The notes beneath the pieces were generated by a model. The model was given only the letters and a program-made list of their open reading frames with translations. It was not told where the DNA came from and searched no databases. Shown here piece by piece: positions 1 to 8,740 of a DNA stretch of 64,000 nt (the first letter of the stretch is position 1; every line of letters starts with the position of its first letter). Both the position numbers and the translations under genes were made by a program. Source of the DNA: Sneathiella sedimenti (lineage in GTDB: Bacteria; Pseudomonadota; Alphaproteobacteria; Sneathiellales; Sneathiellaceae); contig NZ_JAFLNC010000001.1 of the NCBI RefSeq assembly GCF_017313765.1, forward strand, positions 744,001 to 808,000, given 5' to 3'.

Positions 1-729
1 GGCCGCCGTCGCCACACATAGCGCGGGCCATTTAAGCGCGAAACCCGACTCCTTCTTCCACATATTGAATGTCATCGCCGATTGGCGTTTCCATTTTGCC
101 CGCAATTCCTCCAGCGTGGCGCGTGCCGGATGCTTGGCAATGCAATCGCCGCCGAAATGGAATTTCGCGCCAATAGCGTAGGCGCGCTGGCACCAATCCG
201 TATCCTCGGCAACATCCGCGTGGAAGGGGCCGACTTCTTCAAAAAGCACACGGCTCGTCCACATATTACCGGTCGCCGCATCACCTTTCTTGGTATAGCC
301 TTCCTGATCCATGGAATAGGTAATCTCGAAGGCCTCAACGGCGTTAGGACGGTCATGTTCGGGATAGATGATGATTTCCCCGGCCATCACACTGCGTTCG
401 CCCTCGTCCTGCATGTGCTTGAGGCCGTTTTTCACAAAATCGGGATCCAGGAGGCAGTCACAATCCGTAAAGGCGAGAAATTTTCCTTTGGCAAGCTTTG
501 CGCCGGCATTGCGGGCGGGCCCGGCACCGCGGGCGGTCTCGACGACGAGGGTAACATTCAAATCATACGCATCCAGACCAGTAACCGCATCGACAGAGTT
601 ATTGTCACAGACAATAACCTCGAACCGGCTCTTGTCATAGGTCTGCGCTTCCAGCGTTGCCAGGCATGCCGCCAGGCCGGCCGGATCATTATAATGCGGT
701 ATAACGACGCTTAGCTCGAGTTCTTCCAT
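1..729 (-). CDS. Family 2 glycosyltransferase, 3' end outside the window
   Basis: The minus-strand frame is open from an ATG at 729 to the window edge (243 codons, C-terminus missing). The N-terminus reads LSVVIPHYNDPAGLAACLA, the usual GT-A nucleotide-binding start of family 2 glycosyltransferases, followed by RGAGPARNAGA and an acidic metal-binding stretch FLAFTDCDCLLDPDF near residue 100. It probably adds one sugar to a lipid-linked polysaccharide intermediate at the inner membrane. It lies 93 bases downstream of the polymerase gene and reads in the same direction, so it belongs to the exopolysaccharide operon. Donor and acceptor sugars cannot be read from the sequence. Confidence 0.9.
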   Translation of the reverse strand, partial: MEELELSVVIPHYNDPAGLAACLATLEAQTYDKSRFEVIVCDNNSVDAVTGLDAYDLNVTLVVETARGAGPARNAGAKLAKGKFLAFTDCDCLLDPDFVKNGLKHMQDEGERSVMAGEIIIYPEHDRPNAVEAFEITYSMDQEGYTKKGDAATGNMWTSRVLFEEVGPFHADVAEDTDWCQRAYAIGAKFHFGGDCIAKHPARATLEELRAKWKRQSAMTFNMWKKESGFALKWPALCVATAA

Positions 730-822
730 TTCGGCCTAAATCCCCTTCGATGCAAACCTAGATCATCTCGAGTTAATTTTTATTAAAAGGCACGCCAGTT
801 TTAGGCCTCAAAATTCATTCAG

Positions 823-2184
823 TTATAACGGCTTAGACACATTCGACGATTGTTGGGCCGTTTGGGCCGTTTCCTGCGGCATTTGCGACGCAGCTGCGGG
901 CCGCGCCCTTACCGTGACTTCGTTCCACCCGACAGCAGCACTCACCAGCATGCCCAGAAGGATATTGGTCAGCAGCAACGGCTGCTCATACAATCCGACT
1001 GACATACTGGAAACATCCAGCGCAATAAGCGCGGAAATCAGGAAGAAAATCAGCTTCCGACGATAAGGGTCCTTCGACGTTTTCCTGGCCTTTGCCGCGT
1101 AACGCACGGCATTGACGTGGGAGAAAATATACATCAGGAAGGCCGGAATGCCGCCATTAACAGCCACAATCACAAAATGATTGACCAGATCGATATGGCG
1201 CCGACCATCCAGCAGGCCGCCCCAGTAGTTAATGTCTATTCCGCTGGAGCCAACAAGCCAGTAGTCACGCCACTGCGCCACTGCGACCTCTAGCAACCGG
1301 GTCCGGTACCAAGCCGTCGTCGAGTTAAGTGCGAGATAGTCGATGAGATTGTAAAAATGACGGTTCGAAGCCAACTCCAGGAATATGGCGAACGCCAACA
1401 TCACATAAAGCGTTGGCTTGATCAAACTCGGACGCAAAATATACATATTGCAGATGATAAGTGTAACAATCGCAAGCCAGGGACCGCTGGACATGGAGGC
1501 GAGGCCACCTACCGCCGCGAAGAGGGCCGTGAATGTGCTCATCTTGCGTACCCGCGGATTGCTCCGGATCGCCCAGGCAATTCCGGCGATCAGCATCATT
1601 GCCATGCCAAAATAGATATGCACGGAGGTGCTGACCTTCGCCCGCATCATGCCAAGACGAAATTCCGGTTCCTTCGCGATCCAGACCCAGGTCCGGTAGC
1701 TGTCCAGCCCGACATAGGGTGAATTGGTAGTATAGGATTCCTGCCAGCCCATGATGCACATAAAGACGGCAATGCAAAATAAGGGAAACGCCATACCACC
1801 GGCATCCTGAATGGACCGAATGCCCAGCCTTGCGACAAAATACATCAGGACGGTATCAAATCCATAACCGATCATTTCGATGGTTTTACCGGATTCTGCA
1901 CCGCTAAGAACGGTAGCCAAGACGGTCCAGGCCCAGAGAAAGAACACCAGGTAATCAACCGAGCAGACATTCATCTTTATATGTCGGCCCTGAATAATAA
2001 AGCGAACCAACAATGCAAGGGCGATCAGGCGGGGCGCCGACATATCCGCCGGCCCTATGGGCACACGGAGAAATTCCGGCCAAATCAGCATGGAAACGAT
2101 TAGGACGCCGATGGCCGTACCCGGCCGCACAAATAGTGCAAGCAGGCCCAGGGCAACAGTAACAAAGGCGGTTATACCGACCAT
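823..2184 (-). CDS. O-antigen ligase/polymerase-like membrane protein
   Basis: 453 residues, very hydrophobic, with about ten predicted membrane spans and a larger loop near residues 270-330 containing a WYRTRLLEVA stretch, which is the layout of Wzy/WaaL-type polymerases (O-antigen ligase family). The most likely role is polymerising exopolysaccharide repeat units on the periplasmic face of the inner membrane. The start codon overlaps the stop codon of the upstream Fe-S protein gene by one base (TAATG), which points to coupled translation. Polymerases of this class diverge fast, so the assignment rests on topology and on neighbours (flippase, chain-length protein, priming transferase) rather than on a conserved catalytic motif. 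Confidence 0.75.
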   Translation of the reverse strand: MVGITAFVTVALGLLALFVRPGTAIGVLIVSMLIWPEFLRVPIGPADMSAPRLIALALLVRFIIQGRHIKMNVCSVDYLVFFLWAWTVLATVLSGAESGKTIEMIGYGFDTVLMYFVARLGIRSIQDAGGMAFPLFCIAVFMCIMGWQESYTTNSPYVGLDSYRTWVWIAKEPEFRLGMMRAKVSTSVHIYFGMAMMLIAGIAWAIRSNPRVRKMSTFTALFAAVGGLASMSSGPWLAIVTLIICNMYILRPSLIKPTLYVMLAFAIFLELASNRHFYNLIDYLALNSTTAWYRTRLLEVAVAQWRDYWLVGSSGIDINYWGGLLDGRRHIDLVNHFVIVAVNGGIPAFLMYIFSHVNAVRYAAKARKTSKDPYRRKLIFFLISALIALDVSSMSVGLYEQPLLLTNILLGMLVSAAVGWNEVTVRARPAAASQMPQETAQTAQQSSNVSKPL

Positions 2185-3467
2185 TATCCCTTTTCCTTTG
2201 CTGGCGGGGTCCAGCTTTCCACATCAATCCGCTTGTTCAGGCGCTTTCTGAAAATCCTGAGAATTGTCCCGGTAATCGATTGTCTTTTTTCGTTCAGGCT
2301 TAAATCGCTCCACCAGAAGCGCGCCATCTTGAACCCAATATATTTGGGAACGGCCGCCCCAAACAGGCGCAGCATATGTAATCTTGCCCAGACGCTCCCT
2401 CTAGACCCAAGCAAATTTGGCTGGGAACGCGGAAAAAGCGACAGATCGTGATTTTCGAGCGTGATATAGCCTGCAGCAGCCGCATCGAGTATATATTGCC
2501 GTCCTTTTTCAGTTCTTGCAACGATCAGGGATTTGCCTGGTTCCCCTTCCTCGATCGGCCGGTACCAGGGATCACCCACTGCAATATCCGCAAATTCCCC
2601 CGTATGATCCGGACAGATGTAGCAGCGCCATTGCCGGTATTTCTGCAAAAAGCCCCATGAGTCCGCATAGGTCATCTCGACAGACTTTTCTTCACCTGCG
2701 TCATCATTATAAACGGCTGTCCACATGCCGGGCCAGCCGTTTCCACGAAACCGCAAGCTCTTGAGGTTTGCCGGATCGGGAACGCCCTCTCTTTTCAGCA
2801 AATCCAGAGTTCCCTTTGTCGACGGCGTCCCGGCGCAGAAAAACGCGATCGTCACACCGATCTTCTTATCAAGTTCAGGGTCCAGCTTACGAGCCTTCTG
2901 GACCGCGGCGACATCGCAGGGTTTGCCAATAAAAACCGATGGCGCGTCTTCTTTCAGCATCAGGTCCAGTCTGTCACAGGGGCTGGCCGGGGCGTAACGC
3001 GATCCGGTGGCCGCCGCAAGTTCTTCGCGGCTGCGGCTTAAGGTGGTCTCGTTGAGATAAGGAATATCCCCGCGGGCTTTTATGTGCAAGGCACCGGCAT
3101 AGCTCTTTTTCTCAATCCCAAAAACGGCAAGGGTCGTTGCCGCGCCCCCGCTGGAGCCGCCCTTGCGGATGCTCTCATCTGCGGAAAATCCTTCCCAGAC
3201 GTCGAGGACAGGGCCCCATCCATCCGCGAGTTCCACCTTGAGGCCCGGAGCGTTCTTGTCAAAAGCATGTGTCAGGTTTGTGCCGGGGCAGGATTGAAGC
3301 GCCTTCCCGGTTTCCGCCGCCGCATCTGCGCGGACAAAAGGCCGTCGCCCGAGTTCCAGCGCATCACCCATTTGAAACCGCTCCGGCTCCATGAACGCGC
3401 AAACGCCACAACCAGTACACAGTTGTCGGCTGGTAACGTCAGTAATTTCCTTGATACTCTTACTCAC
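2184..3467 (-). CDS. FrhB/FdhB-like iron-sulfur protein of polysaccharide loci
   Basis: 427 residues related to the beta subunit of coenzyme F420 hydrogenase/dehydrogenase. An N-terminal ferredoxin-like cysteine set (CTGCGVC, residues 17-23) is followed by the FrhB N-terminal domain, a GKPCDVAAVQ segment, the RFRGNGWPG motif and the CPDHTGEFADIAVGD motif of the C-terminal domain. Family members use Fe-S and flavin to pass electrons. Copies inside polysaccharide loci, often next to a pyruvyltransferase as here, have no settled role. The gene starts with GTG preceded by AAGGG at suitable spacing, is 3 bases from the acetyltransferase gene and shares a base with the polymerase start. Redox modification of a sugar or lipid carrier is my inference only. 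Confidence 0.8.
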   Translation of the reverse strand: MSKSIKEITDVTSRQLCTGCGVCAFMEPERFQMGDALELGRRPFVRADAAAETGKALQSCPGTNLTHAFDKNAPGLKVELADGWGPVLDVWEGFSADESIRKGGSSGGAATTLAVFGIEKKSYAGALHIKARGDIPYLNETTLSRSREELAAATGSRYAPASPCDRLDLMLKEDAPSVFIGKPCDVAAVQKARKLDPELDKKIGVTIAFFCAGTPSTKGTLDLLKREGVPDPANLKSLRFRGNGWPGMWTAVYNDDAGEEKSVEMTYADSWGFLQKYRQWRCYICPDHTGEFADIAVGDPWYRPIEEGEPGKSLIVARTEKGRQYILDAAAAGYITLENHDLSLFPRSQPNLLGSRGSVWARLHMLRLFGAAVPKYIGFKMARFWWSDLSLNEKRQSITGTILRIFRKRLNKRIDVESWTPPAKEKG

Positions 3468-3470
3468 AAC

Positions 3471-4256
3471 TCAAACCCTTGCATTTTCGCGTTCAGCCAT
3501 TTTCAAGGTTACTTCCGGCGGCATAGTCCTATCCGTATTCTCCATATTCTGGATAAACAGCGCTATCCCGTCTTTTGTGACCGGATCGAAAAGAAGATCG
3601 TTGGCTTTCATGAGCTCGGGAAGACTGAGATTCCACCATTCGGATTTCTTAACCAGTTCCGCCACCTCGGGCGTAAAACGCCGGCGGAATTCTTTCGCCG
3701 GGTTGCCGGCGACAATCGCGAAATCATCGACGTCTTTTGTAACGACGGAATTGGCTCCGATGATCGCACCGTCCCCAATCCTTTTGCACCCCGGCAATAT
3801 TGTGGTCCGGCTACCAATCCAGACATCGTTCCCGATAGAGAGGGGGTTGTCTTGATCAAGCGGTATGGTGTCTTGGTCAACGATATTGAGATACCGATTA
3901 TAGAAAAACGGATGTTGCGTCAGGGTTTCGGCCGGATGGTTCCGCCGGAAAACCATCAACTCGCTACCGAAGGAACAATAAGCGCCGATTTCAGACCCAT
4001 AGGGAAAAACACCGGGATCAAGACAGGGACCGTAGCTGTACCGGCCGACCGTGACGCCATAATATTGCTTCATGATTTCCCGGCGTGTCTGAGAATAGAA
4101 AAACCCGCCTTCAAGCCGGTCGCACAAGGATAGACAAACCCGACGTAATGCGCGAAATTTGTAGGCGCGGAGGATCAGGGTTGATAAAGAGCTGAGGGAC
4201 CGGTCATGCTGACGCTCCGCCCATCTGATCTTCTCGGCTGAAAATCTGTCCTTCAT
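3471..4256 (-). CDS. Hexapeptide-repeat O-acetyltransferase (WcaF/CatB-like)
   Basis: 261 residues from the ATG at 4256; a TTG three codons upstream is possible but less likely. Residues about 95-200 carry left-handed beta-helix hexapeptide repeats, including NDVWIGSRTTILPG and IGDGAIIGANSVVTKDV, typical of xenobiotic and colanic-acid-type acetyltransferases that use acetyl-CoA. The position inside the exopolysaccharide operon suggests it acetylates a sugar of the repeat unit in the cytoplasm. The N-terminal 60 residues are basic and may be a membrane-contact or substrate domain. It is preceded by the flippase gene (short gap) and followed 3 bases later by the Fe-S protein gene. Confidence 0.85.
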   Translation of the reverse strand: MKDRFSAEKIRWAERQHDRSLSSLSTLILRAYKFRALRRVCLSLCDRLEGGFFYSQTRREIMKQYYGVTVGRYSYGPCLDPGVFPYGSEIGAYCSFGSELMVFRRNHPAETLTQHPFFYNRYLNIVDQDTIPLDQDNPLSIGNDVWIGSRTTILPGCKRIGDGAIIGANSVVTKDVDDFAIVAGNPAKEFRRRFTPEVAELVKKSEWWNLSLPELMKANDLLFDPVTKDGIALFIQNMENTDRTMPPEVTLKMAERENARV

Positions 4257-4292
4257 ATACCACAATCCACTCTGATTAATGAGTTTAACATT

Positions 4293-5732
4293 CTAGACCT
4301 GCGCCTCGACTTTTCCATGGCCAGACTGCTTGAGCCATTTCACAAGATCCAGCGCCGATAGCAAAAATATGCCCAGCGCAGCCAGCGTCAGCAAAATCGA
4401 TCCGACAATCTCGAAAACGGGGTCCTGACCCGTAGCAAAATTGGCCGACAGAAAAATTGCCGTTGCGACAAGGACCATTGAAACTACGACAGATTTGTAA
4501 AGCAAAGATAAATCAATGCCAAATTTTCGCGTCAGCAGGAACAGGAAGTAAACGACTGCCATCGTCTCGCCAATAATGCCACCGATGACGATGCCCAGCA
4601 CGCCCCAACCCTGCCATACCGCCACAAGGGCGAAAACAAGCGCAAAGCTCCGGACAATATTCGCATAAAGGGGAAGTTTGGTTTTCCCGCAGGATATGGC
4701 AACGATCGTCGGGCCCGCCTTGGCCATCCGGATGCCCTGCATCAGGGCGAGCCAGGCGATAATCTGCACCCCTCCGATGTAGTCATTTCCGAACAAAAGG
4801 AGAAGGAACGCCGGTCCCGCGAGCGACAACCCGACACTGATGGTGATCCCGATCATCAGGCAGGCCTTGATTGTCGCGATAGAACCGGCCTCCAGTTTTT
4901 CCGGATCATCCTGCACCTTGGAGAGCATCGGCATAAAGAAGGACTGCGCGGCGTTGGCGAATACCATCGATGGAAACAGGGTCAGGGTGAAGGCGGCACT
5001 GAACCAGCCGAGATCTTCCATGCTGTAGGCGATACCGACGATGCCGCGGTCTGCCTGGAAAATTCCGAACAGCAATATTCCGTTCAGCATCAGGGGCCAG
5101 CCGAAGGACAAGATCCTGTTCAGGAATTCCCGGTCAACCGCTACGGAATACCGCCGCTTCGCAACAAGAAAGGAAAGAACGACCGTGGAAGCCGCCTGCA
5201 CAGTGATGATCCACAGCATGACCCGGTAGTCCTTGAAATAAAGCGCAAGCGGCGCAGACAATGCGACTGCGATTATTTGCGGTACGCTCTCAACCAGGAC
5301 CGAGGGACCGAACTTCATTTCCCTCTGGAAACGGGCAGCGTCCATATGAACAAACCCGGTTATCAACGGCAGAACGGCCAGCCACTGAAACGCCCAGATA
5401 AGCTCCGGCAGGTCAAAAAGATGAGCGATCGGGCTTGCCACCGCATACATAATGACCGCCAGCACCACCCCGCGCAGAATATTGAACGCCTGCACAGTTC
5501 CCTGGAGTTTAGGCTCGTTCCCGTCAGTCGCCTGTACAATCAGCCGATCAACCCCGAGGCCGGTCGACATCTGCACCAGCGCCATCGTGATCCCGAATGT
5601 AGCCGCGATACCAAAATCTTCCACACTGATCAGGCGTGCAATGATGATGTTACGCGCAAACGTGCTTAAAGCGCCGACGGCGCCACCGAACGAGAGAAAC
5701 AGTCCGCTTCTTAGATGGCCCTTAATCAACAA
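4293..5732 (-). CDS. Wzx-type polysaccharide flippase
   Basis: 479 residues with about 12-14 hydrophobic spans and the N-terminus typical of the polysaccharide transporter (PST) branch of the MOP superfamily (LSFGGAVGALSTFARNIIIARLISVEDFGI). Such proteins move undecaprenyl-linked repeat units across the inner membrane. The start is one of two tandem TTG codons, with AAAGG upstream. It lies 18 bases from the pyruvyltransferase gene. Together with the polymerase, the GumC-like protein and WcaJ-type transferase it completes a Wzx/Wzy-type export route. Confidence 0.88.
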   Translation of the reverse strand: MLIKGHLRSGLFLSFGGAVGALSTFARNIIIARLISVEDFGIAATFGITMALVQMSTGLGVDRLIVQATDGNEPKLQGTVQAFNILRGVVLAVIMYAVASPIAHLFDLPELIWAFQWLAVLPLITGFVHMDAARFQREMKFGPSVLVESVPQIIAVALSAPLALYFKDYRVMLWIITVQAASTVVLSFLVAKRRYSVAVDREFLNRILSFGWPLMLNGILLFGIFQADRGIVGIAYSMEDLGWFSAAFTLTLFPSMVFANAAQSFFMPMLSKVQDDPEKLEAGSIATIKACLMIGITISVGLSLAGPAFLLLLFGNDYIGGVQIIAWLALMQGIRMAKAGPTIVAISCGKTKLPLYANIVRSFALVFALVAVWQGWGVLGIVIGGIIGETMAVVYFLFLLTRKFGIDLSLLYKSVVVSMVLVATAIFLSANFATGQDPVFEIVGSILLTLAALGIFLLSALDLVKWLKQSGHGKVEAQV

Positions 5733-5750
5733 TTCGGTTGGCCTTTCGAG

Positions 5751-7076
5751 CTAATTATTTTTGTTGGCTACAATATCCAGAATGCAATTCGAGATAATCG
5801 ACAATTGGTCATCAACCCGTTGCTTCACTTCAGGAAGGGATTTTTCCAGCGAGGCAAGAAGATCGCCACGCCGCAGGTACGAATCTTTCAGTCCCTCGAT
5901 GACAGCCTGGGTGTCCAGCGTGCGAGGGTCGAAGACTTCATCGCCCTGACCGCAGGTTTCGAATACCCCCTTGGTTTTGTCACTATACGCGATGGCGGAC
6001 GTGGGAACCCCCCTTGAAAGTGCCGCGATTGTTGAGTGCATGCGGGTTCCACAAAACCAGTCCATTTTGGAGATCAGCCATTTCACCTGGTTCTGGTCAA
6101 GCGTGTCAGGCGAGACAAATACCCGGTCTTTATGCTTCTCTTCAACCCTCATGGCCACCTTTTCGCAGGCTGCAAAGTCCGATTCCGTATACTGGCGGTC
6201 GCTCATAACATGCGGGATAAGAACCAGGTTTGCATCTGTTTCCGCAAGCAACCAGTCGCAAAATGCGTGAATAATGTCGTTATAGTCTGCCTTAAAACCA
6301 TATTGGGACACTGCGGCATTGGGATCATTATATATAAGACCGCTCACATTCAGGCCGACAACCGGTTTTTCCGGCTTTTTCTCCAGTACCGCCTGACGAA
6401 GAGCGTCGTCGATCAGGTCCACCGCACTGCGAATGCCAAGGGCGAAGGCGAAATCGACACCGCTTCTGTGCCTTGTTGCATCATAATCATCCCCCAGCAT
6501 GTCCTTCAGGATCACGAAGCTGTGGGGATCACGCGCCCAGGCCATATCCGCCCCCTTCACCGCCTCAATTGCAATCCGGTTCAACTTTGAATCGAAATAA
6601 GGTCCATAGGTTTGGGGCAACAGAATGAGCGGCACATTCCTTTTAAGGGAAATCAGCTTGGGGCGGACAACGCTCATAAAACGTTTCACCCCATAAATGT
6701 CGCTAAAGCTATCGCCACCAGAAATATCGAGAACAACATCAAAACCGTCAATATCCCGCACGACAGAGTTCATCATTGCACCAAACGCACCCAATCGGGA
6801 CGCTACCGAAACGGTGACGATATTTTCTGGCAGATAATAGCGATGGCCGGCGCGAATGCCGATATGCTCTACGTCAAAATAATTCCCGTCCGAGAATTGG
6901 TGGGTTTTGGACCGTTTACCGAGCTCATTGTCAAAGACGGAAAATCGGGCATTGGGCAGCCGTTCTGTGATCCCTTCAACAGTCGACGCAAAAAGAGCAG
7001 AAACGCCCATGTTCGATGTATCCGGCGCCGCACCGAACAACCCGATGTTGATTTTTGATCTGTTGTTATCCGACAT
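5751..7076 (-). CDS. Polysaccharide pyruvyl transferase family protein
   Basis: 441 residues. The N-terminus IGLFGAAPDTSNMGVSALFAS, the DISGGDSFSDIYG segment, LILLPQTYGPY and the C-terminal WFCGTRMHSTIAALSRGVPTSAIAYSDKTKG are the conserved parts of the polysaccharide pyruvyl transferase family (CsaB/WcaK-like). Members move pyruvate from phosphoenolpyruvate to a sugar, forming a ketal that adds negative charge to the polymer. It is probably cytosolic and acts on a lipid-linked intermediate. It sits between the exosortase and flippase genes with gaps of 36 and 18 bases. Some family members are not proven pyruvyltransferases, so the reaction is inferred. Confidence 0.87.
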   Translation of the reverse strand: MSDNNRSKINIGLFGAAPDTSNMGVSALFASTVEGITERLPNARFSVFDNELGKRSKTHQFSDGNYFDVEHIGIRAGHRYYLPENIVTVSVASRLGAFGAMMNSVVRDIDGFDVVLDISGGDSFSDIYGVKRFMSVVRPKLISLKRNVPLILLPQTYGPYFDSKLNRIAIEAVKGADMAWARDPHSFVILKDMLGDDYDATRHRSGVDFAFALGIRSAVDLIDDALRQAVLEKKPEKPVVGLNVSGLIYNDPNAAVSQYGFKADYNDIIHAFCDWLLAETDANLVLIPHVMSDRQYTESDFAACEKVAMRVEEKHKDRVFVSPDTLDQNQVKWLISKMDWFCGTRMHSTIAALSRGVPTSAIAYSDKTKGVFETCGQGDEVFDPRTLDTQAVIEGLKDSYLRRGDLLASLEKSLPEVKQRVDDQLSIISNCILDIVANKNN

Positions 7077-7112
7077 TACTTTGTACTTACCAATTGTTAT
7101 TCACTTGATCGT

Positions 7113-8654
7113 CTAGTCCGGTACATATGCCGGGAGAACCTTAAACAACTCTTCAGAAAAAGCAGAAAGTTCCGCATCCGCCTGCGCTTCGGGCATTGTT
7201 GCCATTATCGGCATCGACAGCCGAATGAGGGCTCCATCTGTCCGTGCAGACGACAGCCCGCCCCACAGCAGGTTGAATTTCGCCTTATACTCGTTCGCAA
7301 TATATTTCCCGCGCTGCTTAAACCAGTAGTACACCAGCAACCGGTCTTCGCCATGGGTAACGAGCACCCGGTTGACCGGCACACTCTGTGCCCCATTTTT
7401 CAGCGAGATCTCTGTCAGCTCTTCTATCTGCCAGCCACCTGACGGAATGCAGACGCGCGGCGAATGCGGCGTGCTGCCAGCGGATTGCTGATCATAATAC
7501 CCAATAAACAGGGTAATCGGCAGAATCTCGCCCCCGCGGTAATGACCGAGGAAATAGTCGCTCATATTGAGGATGGTTTGCTCCACCCCGGGAAGCACAT
7601 CCTCCTCGGCGATCATGTCATTGATTTTCAGGGGAAAGCTGTTGAACATCCGCCGTTCGGGTATTTCAGGCTCAATCCCCCGGAACATTATGATGGCGGG
7701 GGCAAACACGACGCAAATCAGCAGCGCACCAACAATTGGCCCCAGACGCACCGGCTTCTCCGACTGCTGTGCGGCAGGAACGGAAACCTTGAGGACACCG
7801 CCCCCGATCGTCGCTTTTTCTCGTTTGCTGAGCGTGAGGTAGCAAACCGCCAACATGACCGCAAAAGAAAACAGAAAGAAAACCCAGCCTTCGAAAAGAT
7901 GGAAGAATCCGTCCGACACCGCCGTATCCGTCCATTCCGCAAACGCGCCGGTCAGAAATATCCGGACGCTGTTCATGATGATCGACACGATGCCGGCAAT
8001 GGCAACAAAAAGCGCCCGCTTCCAGAACGGAATATCGAACAGCATCGCCAGGAGAACCCCCAGGCCGATCATCGGGTAGAGATATCGAAGGCCGGCACAG
8101 GCTTCGACAACTGCCAGCTTGATGGTTCCCATATCGATGATATTTCCGTCCTGAAAGACGGAAAGTCCTGCGAAACGCAACAATACAACACTCATATCCG
8201 TGGAAAGGAGCTGCAGGCCGTAGGTCAGGTTGGCATTCAGAAAGGCGGGCGGTGGCACCACAAACGGCAGTAAAATAAGGGACGGCAGCACATAGCGGCC
8301 ATAGGTAACTCCCCCAAACACAACGAACAGGCCGAGGATCAACAGAAAAAGGCTGAGGTGACGGACATTTTCTATCCCTGCCTTGACCGCCAATCCATAG
8401 ACCGCGACCGCGATCAGGCAAAAAACAACACCGATCCAGTTACCGCGGATATCGAAGGAAGAAAGAAGTTCTCGTCGCGCCCAGAGGAGATACAGTGCCA
8501 CGGCCAGCATCAACGGGCCATGACTGAACTCCTCAACATTCATCCATGCATCCCATAGCAGCATGCCATCGGGTATATAGATCAGGAAAACCAGGCACAG
8601 GAGGGCTGGCAACAACAGTCGCGTTCGGTCAATCCGTTGTAAGGCCAGTTCCAT
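7113..8654 (-). CDS. Exosortase with fused C-terminal EpsI domain (XrtD-like)
   Basis: 513 residues. Residues 1-275 form an eight-span exosortase domain with the expected transpeptidase-like triad: Cys186 in VEACAGLRYL, Arg231 in NSVRIFLTG and His252 in FFHLFEGW. After a short loop and another span near residue 310, residues 330-513 form an EpsI-type periplasmic domain with the typical CIPSGGW motif. Exosortases cut and re-attach proteins carrying PEP-CTERM-like tails during export. The exosortase-EpsI fusion resembles alphaproteobacterial exosortase D, whose targets end in VPLPA-type tails; I recall this from family descriptions and cannot check it here. No protein with such a tail is visible in the window. 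Preceded by GAGAGG. Confidence 0.88.
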   Translation of the reverse strand: MELALQRIDRTRLLLPALLCLVFLIYIPDGMLLWDAWMNVEEFSHGPLMLAVALYLLWARRELLSSFDIRGNWIGVVFCLIAVAVYGLAVKAGIENVRHLSLFLLILGLFVVFGGVTYGRYVLPSLILLPFVVPPPAFLNANLTYGLQLLSTDMSVVLLRFAGLSVFQDGNIIDMGTIKLAVVEACAGLRYLYPMIGLGVLLAMLFDIPFWKRALFVAIAGIVSIIMNSVRIFLTGAFAEWTDTAVSDGFFHLFEGWVFFLFSFAVMLAVCYLTLSKREKATIGGGVLKVSVPAAQQSEKPVRLGPIVGALLICVVFAPAIIMFRGIEPEIPERRMFNSFPLKINDMIAEEDVLPGVEQTILNMSDYFLGHYRGGEILPITLFIGYYDQQSAGSTPHSPRVCIPSGGWQIEELTEISLKNGAQSVPVNRVLVTHGEDRLLVYYWFKQRGKYIANEYKAKFNLLWGGLSSARTDGALIRLSMPIMATMPEAQADAELSAFSEELFKVLPAYVPD

Positions 8655-8740
8655 TCATCCTCTCGCTATTCTTCCTTTACTCAATTCTGACGTCAACGTG
8701 CGACGGACAAACTTGCCGCAATCAGGGTCGCCATCGAAAT

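Noticed and set aside
82-714. 210-codon plus-strand frame at the window start
   Set aside because: It is opposite the partial family 2 glycosyltransferase, whose minus-strand frame has the expected motifs and runs off the window edge.
3084-4133. 349-codon plus-strand frame opposite the Fe-S protein and acetyltransferase genes
   Set aside because: Both minus-strand genes have strong motifs through this stretch; the plus frame has none.
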